Below, one piece after another: positions 17,975 through 25,159 of a stretch of 39,368 nucleotides of DNA (the stretch's first letter is position 1; each line of letters begins with the position of its first letter). A program made the position numbers and the translations under genes. The notes under the pieces are model-generated. The model did not search any database, was not told the origin of the DNA, and saw nothing but the letters and a program-made list of their open reading frames with translations. Source of the stretch: Alphaproteobacteria bacterium (GTDB lineage Bacteria > Pseudomonadota > Alphaproteobacteria > Ferrovibrionales > Ferrovibrionaceae); assembly GCA_018336035.1 (NCBI GenBank), contig JAGXRD010000128.1, forward strand, positions 1 through 39,368. The letters run 5' to 3'.

Positions 17975-19424
17975 AGGTGTCCACCAGGCGGACGATATCA
18001 TCCTCGCCGAGATACGAGCCCGACTGCACCTCGATCAGGTGCAAGGGCAACTTACCCGGATTCTCCAGCCTGTGCGTGGCGCCGATCGGGATATAGACCG
18101 ACTCGTTTTCGCGCAGCAGCAGGCTTTCATCGTCGCGCTGCACCAGTGCGGTGCCATGCACCACCACCCAGTGTTCGGCACGATGATAGTGCTTTTGCAG
18201 ACTGAGCTTTGCACCCGGCTTCACGGTAATCCGCTTGACCTGGAACCGGTCACCTGAATCGACGGAGCGATAGCTGCCCCAGGGGCGATAGCAGGTGCTG
18301 TGCGACACCGATTCAGACCGGTTACGCTGCTTGAGCTGGTCGACCACGCGCGACACTTCATCCACCCGGTCAGCCCTGGCAACCAGCACAGCGTCATCGG
18401 TCGACACCACCACCACGTCATCCAGGCCGATCACTGCCAGCAGCTTGTCTTCGCTACGCAGGTAGGAGTTATGCGAATCGCGCGTCACCACGTCGCCGCA
18501 GATTACATTACCGTCGCCGTCGCTCGTCGCGTTCTCCCGCAGTGCTTTCCACGAGCCGAGATCGCTCCAGGCCATGTCGACCGGCACGACCGCTGCATAT
18601 TTGGTGTGTTCCATCACCGCATGGTCGATCGAAAGTGCCGCAGCCTCGGCGAAAGCGGCGGCATCAAGACGGAAGAAACCGAGATCCTCCTTGCCATCCG
18701 TCACCGCCCTTGCGCTCGCAGCATGAATTTCGGGATGCAGGCGCTCGAGTTCTTCCAGATAGCGCTGTGCCGACATCAGAAAGATGCCGCTGTTCCAGCA
18801 ATAGGCACCGCTGTCGAGATACTGCTGTGCGGTGGCCGCGTCGGGTTTTTCGACAAAGCGGTCGACCACCCGGACATGATCGGACGGCTCCATCATCGGC
18901 CCGACCTTGATATAGCCATAGCCCGGCTCCGGTCGGTCCGGACGGATACCGAACGTGACGAGATGGCCCTTCTCAGCCGCCATCATGCCGGCCTGCACGG
19001 CGCGATGCAGTTGGTCCGGCGCGCCGATGGCGTGATCGGCAGGCTGCACCAGCATCATGGCATTCGGGTCCTGCGTCAGCAGCCAGTGGGCCACGGCGGC
19101 CAGTGCCGGCGCCGTGTTGCGCGCTGCCGGCTCAAGCAGGATTTTCTGCGGCTCGATACCAAGTTCGCGAATCTGGTCGTCGATCAGGAAGCGGTGATCC
19201 TCATTGCAGATCAGCACCGGCGCGGCAAAGCCGAAATCGCTGCCGCTGCGCTGTACGGTTTCCTGCAGCAGGCTGCGCTCCGAAACCAGGGACAGCAGCT
19301 GTTTCGGGAAGGCGGATCGCGACAGCGGCCACAGGCGTGTGCCGGAGCCGCCGGCAAGGATCACCGGATGAATGCGCGAAGCACCCTGCTGCAGAGTCTG
19401 GCGCTGCTCGATGATGGCATTCAT
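17961..19424 (-). CDS. manC: Bifunctional mannose-1-phosphate guanylyltransferase / mannose-6-phosphate isomerase (type II)
   Basis: The N-terminal guanylyltransferase makes GDP-mannose from mannose-1-P and GTP: 'VILAGGSGTRLWPLSR' at residues 21-36, with K41 just after it, and the sugar-phosphate motif FVEKP at 189-193. The C-terminal cupin is the isomerase (fructose-6-P to mannose-6-P), with 'SLQKHYHRAEHWVVVHG' carrying the metal-binding His/Glu residues. The 487 residues fit the AlgA/XanB/CpsB length. A GAGG ribosome site lies six bases before the ATG. Together with the mutase at 22813 and gmd/fcl it completes the GDP-fucose pathway. It is the first gene of the leftward EPS run; 116 bases separate it from the histidine kinase upstream. 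Confidence 0.96.
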   Translation of the reverse strand: MNAIIEQRQTLQQGASRIHPVILAGGSGTRLWPLSRSAFPKQLLSLVSERSLLQETVQRSGSDFGFAAPVLICNEDHRFLIDDQIRELGIEPQKILLEPAARNTAPALAAVAHWLLTQDPNAMMLVQPADHAIGAPDQLHRAVQAGMMAAEKGHLVTFGIRPDRPEPGYGYIKVGPMMEPSDHVRVVDRFVEKPDAATAQQYLDSGAYCWNSGIFLMSAQRYLEELERLHPEIHAASARAVTDGKEDLGFFRLDAAAFAEAAALSIDHAVMEHTKYAAVVPVDMAWSDLGSWKALRENATSDGDGNVICGDVVTRDSHNSYLRSEDKLLAVIGLDDVVVVSTDDAVLVARADRVDEVSRVVDQLKQRNRSESVSHSTCYRPWGSYRSVDSGDRFQVKRITVKPGAKLSLQKHYHRAEHWVVVHGTALVQRDDESLLLRENESVYIPIGATHRLENPGKLPLHLIEVQSGSYLGEDDIVRLVDTYGRA

Positions 19425-19540
19425 GGTCGACCTCGTGGCTGCGTGAACTGAGGCCGACTATGTCGACAGCGTCTTACAGCAGCCAGTGATCAAACTGTGG
19501 TTGCCAGCGCGGGAAGTGCAATCGAATCAACACATAAGTG

Positions 19541-21154
19541 TCAGCGCGCATAGGGCAGCACGATACGCACGCTCAGTCCGCCACCGATCCGGTTTACCGC
19601 ACTGATGCTGCCGCCGATCGCTTCGATATTGCGACGAACGATCCATAGGCCAAGCCCAGCATGTTTTGTGCCTTCGCCATTCGCAGAATCATGCTGCAGA
19701 CTGTGTTCCTTCGGCCGCACCGAGAAATAACGGTCGAAGATATGCTCGATCTTGCGCGGATCTATGCCCGGACCCTCATCATCGACATGCAGATGCACGG
19801 CATTGCCTTCACGGAACAGATAAACCGCAATGGTACTGCCCGCCGAGGAGAAGCTGATCGCATTGTCGAGGATATTCTCGAATACGATATCGACCACACC
19901 CTGCGCGGCACGGATCTTTGTATCTTCTTCCAGCGTGCGGACCAGACGAATCTGCCGCTCCTGCAGGATGTCGCGATAGCGCAGCAGAACATCGGCCACG
20001 AGCCGGGTAAGGTCGATCTGGAGGCGCGGCGCATCGATCATGTCGGCGGTATTCAGATCCAGCCGCTGCGTCGAGTTGACCAGCATGTTGAGCCGGTTGA
20101 GTGAGGCTTCAATCAGGGCAACGGCGCGATTGGCACGCGGATGTCCCTCCGGCAGGGTGCGCTTGATCGGCTCCAGCGAGGCATGGATGGTCGCCAGCGG
20201 ACCTTTGAAGGAATGCGCATTATCCTCGGCGGTCTGGCGGATATCCTGCGCGATGTTGCGCAGATCGCGCACCAGATAGTCAAAATCCTTCGCCACGCTG
20301 GTCAGTTCAGGCACGATATTACGGTCGGCGAAGGCATATTCCGTCACACGACCCTGGCGCACCTCGCGGGCCACCTTGCGGAAATGATGCAGGCTGCGCC
20401 ACACACTGAGCGCGATCAGGATCGCCAGCAGCGCGAAGGCAAAATAGATCGCCGCCGCAATGCGGATTTCCCGGGTCTGCCAATAAGAACGGCCGATGGA
20501 GATATTGAGGAATTCGGTGGTCGGATGTGCCGAAATCAGCACCCAACAGCCCCAACGCGACTGGATCGGCAGGATCGAGGTCATGATTTCCTCATGCCCA
20601 TCGCTCTGCCGGTAGCGGATATCTATGGGCTTGTCCCAGGCACAGCTTTCGGCCAGCTGGTGCAGGATACCGCGTTCCGCCAGCGTCTCCAGCTCGGGCC
20701 CGATGCGCTCTATGCGTGATTCCGGTGCGGAAGCGATATAGTAGAAACTGTTGCCGCTCGGCGTATTCGTCGGGCGAAACATCAGCTTCAGCAGCGTGCG
20801 GTCGTCCCCGCTGAAGCGCTGCAACTCGGCATTCAGCGACTTGTGCGGCGGCGTATCAGCCTGATTGAGGATCGGCGCCAAGGCTTGCGCGATCAGCCAG
20901 CTGCGCTGCTGAATGCCACGGCTGACCAGTTCGCGGCGCTGCTGGTCGGCTGCCTCGAACTGCCCGTAAAGCACGACGGGCAGCGCGACGAAAACCATAA
21001 TCAGCGCAACCAGCTTGATCGTCAGCGACGCACTGATGCGGCGCAGACGCCGGCCAAATGGCTCGGTTCGCGCCTCAGTCAGCGGTGTCGCGAACTGCTC
21101 CGCGCCAGCGATATCCGAAGGCGAGGAAGTTCTCGATTTCGCTGAAGTCGCCAT
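19541..21154 (-). CDS. Membrane sensor histidine kinase with a PhoQ-like phosphoacceptor motif
   Basis: Numbered from ATG 21154 (537 residues): TM1 about 45-65, a periplasmic sensor domain of about 165 residues, TM2 about 230-252, a HAMP-like linker, then the dimerisation helix with 'NAHSFKGPLATIHASLEP', where His-314 is the likely phosphoacceptor. The ATPase domain follows: N box 'FENILDNAISFSS', G1 'DDEGPGIDP', F box 'IFDRYFSV' and G2 'GLGLWIVRRNIEAIGG'. The H box reads HSFKGP, closer to PhoQ (HSLKTP) than to the common HELRTP. Possible earlier starts exist at 21217 and 21202. Even the shortest form overlaps the response regulator by 80 bases, since no start codon is available later. It should phosphorylate that regulator. 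Confidence 0.9.
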   Translation of the reverse strand: MATSAKSRTSSPSDIAGAEQFATPLTEARTEPFGRRLRRISASLTIKLVALIMVFVALPVVLYGQFEAADQQRRELVSRGIQQRSWLIAQALAPILNQADTPPHKSLNAELQRFSGDDRTLLKLMFRPTNTPSGNSFYYIASAPESRIERIGPELETLAERGILHQLAESCAWDKPIDIRYRQSDGHEEIMTSILPIQSRWGCWVLISAHPTTEFLNISIGRSYWQTREIRIAAAIYFAFALLAILIALSVWRSLHHFRKVAREVRQGRVTEYAFADRNIVPELTSVAKDFDYLVRDLRNIAQDIRQTAEDNAHSFKGPLATIHASLEPIKRTLPEGHPRANRAVALIEASLNRLNMLVNSTQRLDLNTADMIDAPRLQIDLTRLVADVLLRYRDILQERQIRLVRTLEEDTKIRAAQGVVDIVFENILDNAISFSSAGSTIAVYLFREGNAVHLHVDDEGPGIDPRKIEHIFDRYFSVRPKEHSLQHDSANGEGTKHAGLGLWIVRRNIEAIGGSISAVNRIGGGLSVRIVLPYAR

Positions 21155-21890
21155 CGATGGCCCTGAACTTGTTGCGGATCCGCTTGATAGAGGACCGGAC
21201 ATTGGTTCGATAACCATCCTCGCCTGCCCCGGCTATGAAGCCGACATGGTGAACACAGTCGTAGATTGCGCGATAGGTGACATACTCGCCGGCAGTACGG
21301 ACGAGCAGGTTCACGATATTGAATTCCACGACGGTGAGATTGACATCGGTGCCATGCCAGAAGGCGCGGCTGATCTGCGGCCGCAGCTGCAGCGCACCGC
21401 ATTCCAGCACCTCTTCCTGCTGCTGCTCCGGCGGTCGCTTGCCGGCCTTGACGATCAGGTTCAGACGCTTCGCCAGGATCGTGGCACCACGCGACTTGTT
21501 GACGAAGTCGAGTGCGCCGCCATCCAGCGCCGCATTCTCATACGATGCCGCCAGCATACCGGTGAGAAACACCACCGGCACCATGATGCCGCGCCGCCGC
21601 GCCTGTCCCAGCAGGTCGAGCCCGGAAGCGCCCGGCATGCGCCAGTCGAGCAGGATCACGTCGCTGGTATTGCCGCCGGCGAAATACTCGAACATCGCGG
21701 CGCCGTCGGGCAGGCTGACGACCTGAAACCCCAGATCGCTCAGTTCTCCACCAACCGCCTCGCGATAATCCTCATCGTCATCGACGAGAACGACCTTGAT
21801 CCCGTCGCCACGTGCAGCCCCTTCATCGGTTGAGAGCGCCGGAGCGTAAGCCGGAGAGGCATTTGCGTCTTCCCTGTTCAGTACCGTCAT
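21075..21890 (-). CDS. Response regulator, OmpR/PhoB type
   Basis: A 271-residue DNA-binding regulator. The receiver (residues 31-145) shows the acidic pocket 'VVLVDDDEDYR' (D37-D39), the phosphoacceptor D82 in 'ILLDWRMPG', T110 in 'VFLTG' and K132 in 'FVNKS'. The C-terminus is a winged helix: 'LTVVEFNIVNLLV', the recognition region 'RTNVRSSIKRIRNKF' and the wing 'LAFGYRW'. The N-terminus carries about 30 extra low-complexity residues. The only usable start is ATG 21890, with GAGGTGAAAGG upstream. It overlaps the lipoprotein gene by 68 bases and the kinase by at least 80. It may control the EPS operon downstream, but no binding sites can be identified. Confidence 0.92.
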   Translation of the reverse strand: MTVLNREDANASPAYAPALSTDEGAARGDGIKVVLVDDDEDYREAVGGELSDLGFQVVSLPDGAAMFEYFAGGNTSDVILLDWRMPGASGLDLLGQARRRGIMVPVVFLTGMLAASYENAALDGGALDFVNKSRGATILAKRLNLIVKAGKRPPEQQQEEVLECGALQLRPQISRAFWHGTDVNLTVVEFNIVNLLVRTAGEYVTYRAIYDCVHHVGFIAGAGEDGYRTNVRSSIKRIRNKFRAIDGDFSEIENFLAFGYRWRGAVRDTAD

Positions 21891-22350
21891 TGCCTTTCAC
21901 CTCATAGTTGAGGACCCTGAAAACCTGCGTCTGGACGTCGGGATACATCGCGACATCCAGGCTGCACTGGGTGGTGCGATAGCGCCAAACCTTTGCCGGC
22001 GCCTGTTCGATCTCTTCGGTCGGCGCGCCGAGCCGGTCGCGGGTCTGCTGCATATTGAGTCCGACCAGCGCGACATCGCCGCTGTCTTCAACCGGTCCCG
22101 GCAAGGCTGTCGATGCGACAACCGGACCACTCGCCGGCGCAGCCTGCTGACTCGCCGGCTTCGCCGCCGCCTGCCGCCGCGGCGTGACCGGTGTGGATTG
22201 CGCGCCGGATGGCTCACGCCAGGCAGTGGCCTTCGGCTGTCCGGATCTGTAGTCAGCGAGCGGCGCATAGCGCGCATCGCAGGCTGCCAGCAACCCGCTC
22301 ACGGCCAGCAGATACGGCACCATCGCAAACCGGCTCAAGGTGCGCTTCAT
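21823..22350 (-). CDS. Lipoprotein with a BamE/SmpA-like C-terminal domain
   Basis: The 175-residue product begins 'MKRTLSRFAMVPYLLAVSGL' and then 'LAAC', a lipobox with the lipidated Cys at position 24. The next residue is Asp, which in enterobacteria favours inner-membrane retention. A Pro/Ala/Gln-rich linker (about 35-90) leads to 'VGLNMQQTRDRLGAPTEE' and 'KVWRYRTTQCSLDVAMYP', a pattern like the BamE/SmpA fold ('G...V...LG.P', then W.Y). A longer frame starts at 22410 but lacks a signal at its beginning. The gene comes first in a lipoprotein/regulator/kinase cassette with long overlaps, so it may be an envelope partner of the kinase. The function is not known. Confidence 0.75.
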   Translation of the reverse strand: MKRTLSRFAMVPYLLAVSGLLAACDARYAPLADYRSGQPKATAWREPSGAQSTPVTPRRQAAAKPASQQAAPASGPVVASTALPGPVEDSGDVALVGLNMQQTRDRLGAPTEEIEQAPAKVWRYRTTQCSLDVAMYPDVQTQVFRVLNYEVKGNDGTEQGRRKCLSGLRSGALNR

Positions 22351-22812
22351 ATCATGTCCCGTTCGGACCGCTTTCTCACACATAGCCTCCCGGCCTGCAG
22401 CCGGCCGCATTGCCGCGGCCAGGCTACATCCGTTCTGATATTCGTTGCGGCAGGCCTAAAGGCCTGCCGCTGCCTTCTCGTGTTTCCCCGTTCATCGAAC
22501 CCAACTGTCATTGCAGCCGGGTAACTGGTGCGCTCCTAACGTTGCCGGGCGAATTCAGTTCGCGGATTACGAGACAGCAGCGCATGGTGAGAGCAACGCC
22601 ATTCTAGGCTGCCACTGATCTCCTTCAAGTTCCGTGCGTCAGTCCTGTGGCCGAACCACGGAATAGTCACAGCCCTGGCCCACGCATTCATGCCGGCGGC
22701 AAGGCCACGCTTTTACCACACCCAAATCCGCGGGCATTTTCCATCATCAGGTTCACTGCCGCATCGCGCGCCGCTGGGTACGAAAATCACGTTCAAGGAG
22801 GTTGTAACGACG
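22351..22812. other. Divergent intergenic region between the lipoprotein/two-component cassette and the mutase gene
   Basis: About 460 bases without a convincing gene. It must hold promoters for both directions, but no clear -35/-10 pair was recognised. It contains a 24-base perfect palindrome (listed separately) and a smaller GC-rich hairpin at 22403-22420 (stem GGCCGC, six-base loop). The frame of the mutase is open back to 22690, but that stretch looks non-coding. Confidence 0.5.
22447..22470. promoter_or_regulatory. 24-base perfect palindrome, possible operator or hairpin
   Basis: The arm GCGGCAGGCCT (22447-22457) is followed by AA and the exact inverted arm (22460-22470). It lies about 100 bases upstream of the lipoprotein start and 340 bases upstream of the mutase start. 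No T-run follows on either strand, which argues against a simple intrinsic terminator and leaves an operator or an mRNA hairpin as options. Confidence 0.5.
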
Positions 22813-24231
22813 ATGGCCAAGGAAAAGTTCAATCCGGAAATCCTGCGCGAATACGATATTCGCGGCATCGTGGGAAAAACCCTGCGGCTGGAAGATGCCT
22901 ATGCGCTGGGCCAGGCTTTCGGCACACTGGTGCGCAAGGCCGGCGGTCGCAGCGTGGCGCTGTGCCGCGACGGACGCCTGAGTTCGCCGCAGCTCAGCCG
23001 CGCCTTCTCGAAGGGCCTGCGCCATGTTGGCACCGACGTGCTTGGTGTCGGCATCGGTCCGACGCCAATGCTGTATTTCGCCGAACGCCATCTGGGTGCC
23101 GATGCCGGCGCCATGATCACCGGCTCGCACAATCCGCCCGACTATAACGGCTTCAAGCTGACCATCGGTGGCAAGACCATTTACGGCGACGAGATCCAGA
23201 CGCTTGGCACGATCATCCGCGACGGCAGCTTCAGCAGCGGCGCCGGCAAGGTGCTGCGCCGCGCGGTGGCCGGCAACTACGCCATGCGCATCCTGCAGGA
23301 TGCCGATCTGGCGCGACCGCTGTCGGTCGCCTGGGATCCGGGCAATGGCGCCGCCTGCCCCATCGTGGAGCGGCTGATCCGGCGGCTGCCCGGCCGGCAT
23401 GTCGTGCTGAACGGCGATGTCGATGGCACTTTCCCCAATCATCATCCCGATCCGACGCTGCCTGAAACCCTGGAGCAGTTGCGCGAGACTGTGCTGAGCC
23501 AGAACCTGGATCTCGGCATCGCCTTCGACGGCGACGGCGACCGTCTTGGCGTGATCGACAACAAGGGCCGCGTGCTGTGGGGCGACCAGCTGATGATGCT
23601 GTGGTCGGAGGAAGTGCTGCGGCGCCAGCCCGGCGCCACCATCATCGCCGACGTCAAGACCAGCCAGTCGCTGTTCGACGCCATTGAGCGGCTGGGCGGC
23701 AAGCCGATCATGTGGCGCACCGGCCATTCGCTGATCAAGGCAAAGATGCGCGAAACCGGCGCACAGCTGGCCGGCGAGATGAGCGGTCATATCTTCTTCG
23801 CCGACCGCTATTTCGGCTACGATGATGCGCTCTATGCAGCGATCCGCCTGCTCAATATCGTGGCGCGTTCGCCGCGCAGCCTGGCCGATCTGCGCGACCG
23901 CCTGCCCGAGATGGTGAATACGCCGGAACTCCGCATCGAATGCAGCGAGCAGGACAAGTTCCCGATTGTCGACTCAGTAAAGACGCGCCTGAAAAAGGCC
24001 GGCGCCGCAGTCAATGATATCGACGGCGTGCGCGTGAAGACGGCGGACGGCTGGTGGCTGCTGCGCGCGTCGAACACGCAGAATGTGCTGGTGGCGCGCT
24101 GCGAGGCCAATGACGAAGCCGGCCTGGCCCGACTGAAACATGCACTGGGCGAACAACTCAGCGCCAGCGGCGTCCCGCCCGCAGTGATCTCGTCTGCGCT
24201 GGGAGAAGACGAGGCCCGCTCGGCGGCTTAA
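22813..24231 (+). CDS. manB: Phosphomannomutase/phosphoglucomutase (AlgC/ManB type)
   Basis: Interconverts the 6- and 1-phosphates of mannose and glucose, feeding both GDP-mannose and UDP-glucose synthesis. The 472 residues show all four family signatures: the phosphoserine loop TGSHNPP (S105), the Mg-binding loop DGDGDR (239-244), the sugar-binding loop GEMSGH (321-326) and the phosphate-binding loop 'RASNTQNVLVARCEA'. The start is ATG 22813, preceded by AAGGAGG at a rather long 11-base spacing. The extension back to 22690 has no homology-like features. It ends 4 bases before the convergent dioxygenase gene. Confidence 0.95.
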   Translation: MAKEKFNPEILREYDIRGIVGKTLRLEDAYALGQAFGTLVRKAGGRSVALCRDGRLSSPQLSRAFSKGLRHVGTDVLGVGIGPTPMLYFAERHLGADAGAMITGSHNPPDYNGFKLTIGGKTIYGDEIQTLGTIIRDGSFSSGAGKVLRRAVAGNYAMRILQDADLARPLSVAWDPGNGAACPIVERLIRRLPGRHVVLNGDVDGTFPNHHPDPTLPETLEQLRETVLSQNLDLGIAFDGDGDRLGVIDNKGRVLWGDQLMMLWSEEVLRRQPGATIIADVKTSQSLFDAIERLGGKPIMWRTGHSLIKAKMRETGAQLAGEMSGHIFFADRYFGYDDALYAAIRLLNIVARSPRSLADLRDRLPEMVNTPELRIECSEQDKFPIVDSVKTRLKKAGAAVNDIDGVRVKTADGWWLLRASNTQNVLVARCEANDEAGLARLKHALGEQLSASGVPPAVISSALGEDEARSAA

Positions 24232-24235
24232 GCCT

Positions 24236-24928
24236 TCACGGCATCTGCACCAGGGCTGCGAGCGCCGCCTGGTCGCAGATGCCGCTGATCCGCAGCAGCA
24301 GACGGCGCGACGTCACCGGCGCCACGCCATGCGGCACGGAATCCCTGAACAGGAAGGCTGGATCTGATACGGCTTTGATTTCATCCTTCACCTGCATCAG
24401 CATCGGCTGGCCACCATCGGCCACCAGCAGCGACAGCGTGGCATGGCCCGCCTCCCAGTAACTGTCATCCGCGGCGTCACGATGCGTGGGCAGAAACCCG
24501 CCGGCTGGCACACTGAGCAGGCGCACGCCGCGCAGCCGCGTGAACGGCAGACGCTCGACGGTCGCACGGGTCAGCGGCGCATCGTAGCGCAGGTCCCAGT
24601 CCCAGCCGGCGCAATCATCGGCCCTGCGTCGCGCGACGCTATCATCCACCGTTGTGCCGGTAGGTCCGCGCCGCAGACCCAGCCCCTCGAGTGAACGGTA
24701 CCTGCCGAAAACCGCCTCGCCATTGCGATGCCGATCGACCTGATCGTAATGCTCGTCATCGGCCACCATGAACCAGCGTCGCCGTTTTTCCGGCAGCGTC
24801 GAGCTTTCATCGATCAGGATCGGCTTGAAGAACGGCACCAATGCCAGCAATTCGCGCTCCACTCCGGCGCGGTCATACGCGAAAGCCAGCGGCGCATAGA
24901 CGGATCGGGTGAGGACAGACATGTTCAT
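24236..24928 (-). CDS. Aspartyl/asparaginyl beta-hydroxylase-like Fe(II)/2-oxoglutarate dioxygenase
   Basis: A 230-residue soluble protein. The C-terminal half carries the double-stranded beta-helix iron site: H149 and D151 in 'PTHRDAADDSYW', H200 in 'DSVPHGVAPVTSRRLLLRI', and R208/R213 downstream as candidates for 2-oxoglutarate binding. Also seen is 'RLRGVRLLSVPAGGFLP', the usual strand before the HxD motif. These match the Asp/Asn hydroxylase family, which includes free-amino-acid and peptide hydroxylases; the substrate cannot be told here. It stands alone, convergent with manB and just downstream of tRNA-Gln on the same strand. Confidence 0.75.
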   Translation of the reverse strand: MNMSVLTRSVYAPLAFAYDRAGVERELLALVPFFKPILIDESSTLPEKRRRWFMVADDEHYDQVDRHRNGEAVFGRYRSLEGLGLRRGPTGTTVDDSVARRRADDCAGWDWDLRYDAPLTRATVERLPFTRLRGVRLLSVPAGGFLPTHRDAADDSYWEAGHATLSLLVADGGQPMLMQVKDEIKAVSDPAFLFRDSVPHGVAPVTSRRLLLRISGICDQAALAALVQMP

Positions 24929-24960
24929 GTTTTACCCCATTCATGAGCAAAACATCTGGG

Positions 24961-24976
24961 ACGGCTGGATAGCCGT
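24961..24976 (-). terminator. Possible weak terminator after tRNA-Gln
   Basis: On the minus strand the stem ACGGCT with a four-base loop and perfect complement lies about 25 bases after the tRNA 3' end, followed some bases later by TTTT. The T-run is short and not adjacent, so it may be only a processing hairpin. Confidence 0.3.
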
Positions 24977-25001
24977 TACAAGAGCCGTATTTTGGAGAAA
25001 G

Positions 25002-25075
25002 TGGCTGGGGGACTAGGATTCGAACCTAGACAACCAGAGTCAGAGTCTGGGGTCCTACCGTTAGACGATCCCCCA
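25002..25075 (-). tRNA. tRNA-Gln (anticodon CUG), CCA encoded
   Basis: Read on the minus strand: a seven-base acceptor stem TGGGGGA pairs with TCCCCCA; the anticodon stem CCAGA/TCTGG encloses the loop CTCTGAC, giving anticodon CTG; the T-loop is GTTCGAATC. Discriminator G is followed by a genomically encoded CCA (25002-25004). The length is 74 bases with CCA. It is a single gene, not part of a tRNA cluster. Confidence 0.95.
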
Positions 25076-25091
25076 GCAGGGATCGGGCCGG

Positions 25092-25120
25092 GATATAGCC
25101 CGTCCCGGGGGGCTTTGCAA
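25092..25120 (-). promoter_or_regulatory. Sigma-70-type promoter of tRNA-Gln
   Basis: On the minus strand TTGCAA (25120-25115) and TATATC (25097-25092) are separated by exactly 17 bases. The -10 box ends 16 bases before the mature tRNA 5' end at 25075, which suits a start around 25085 and a short leader. Each box matches consensus at four of six positions. Confidence 0.55.
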
Positions 25121-25159
25121 CCCTTCTTGGCCGTCCGCCGAGGACTTGGCCAGCCAGGC

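Noticed and set aside
17051-19451. Two long plus-strand frames opposite galE and manC
   Set aside because: Both lie antisense to genes with clear catalytic motifs and show no family features.
22690-22812. N-terminal extension of the mutase
   Set aside because: The added 41 residues do not look like the family and the mutase family begins with a sequence like that after ATG 22813.
24929-25159. tRNA-Gln as an integration site for a mobile element
   Set aside because: No integrase, no direct repeat of the tRNA 3' end and no change in gene content on either side were seen.
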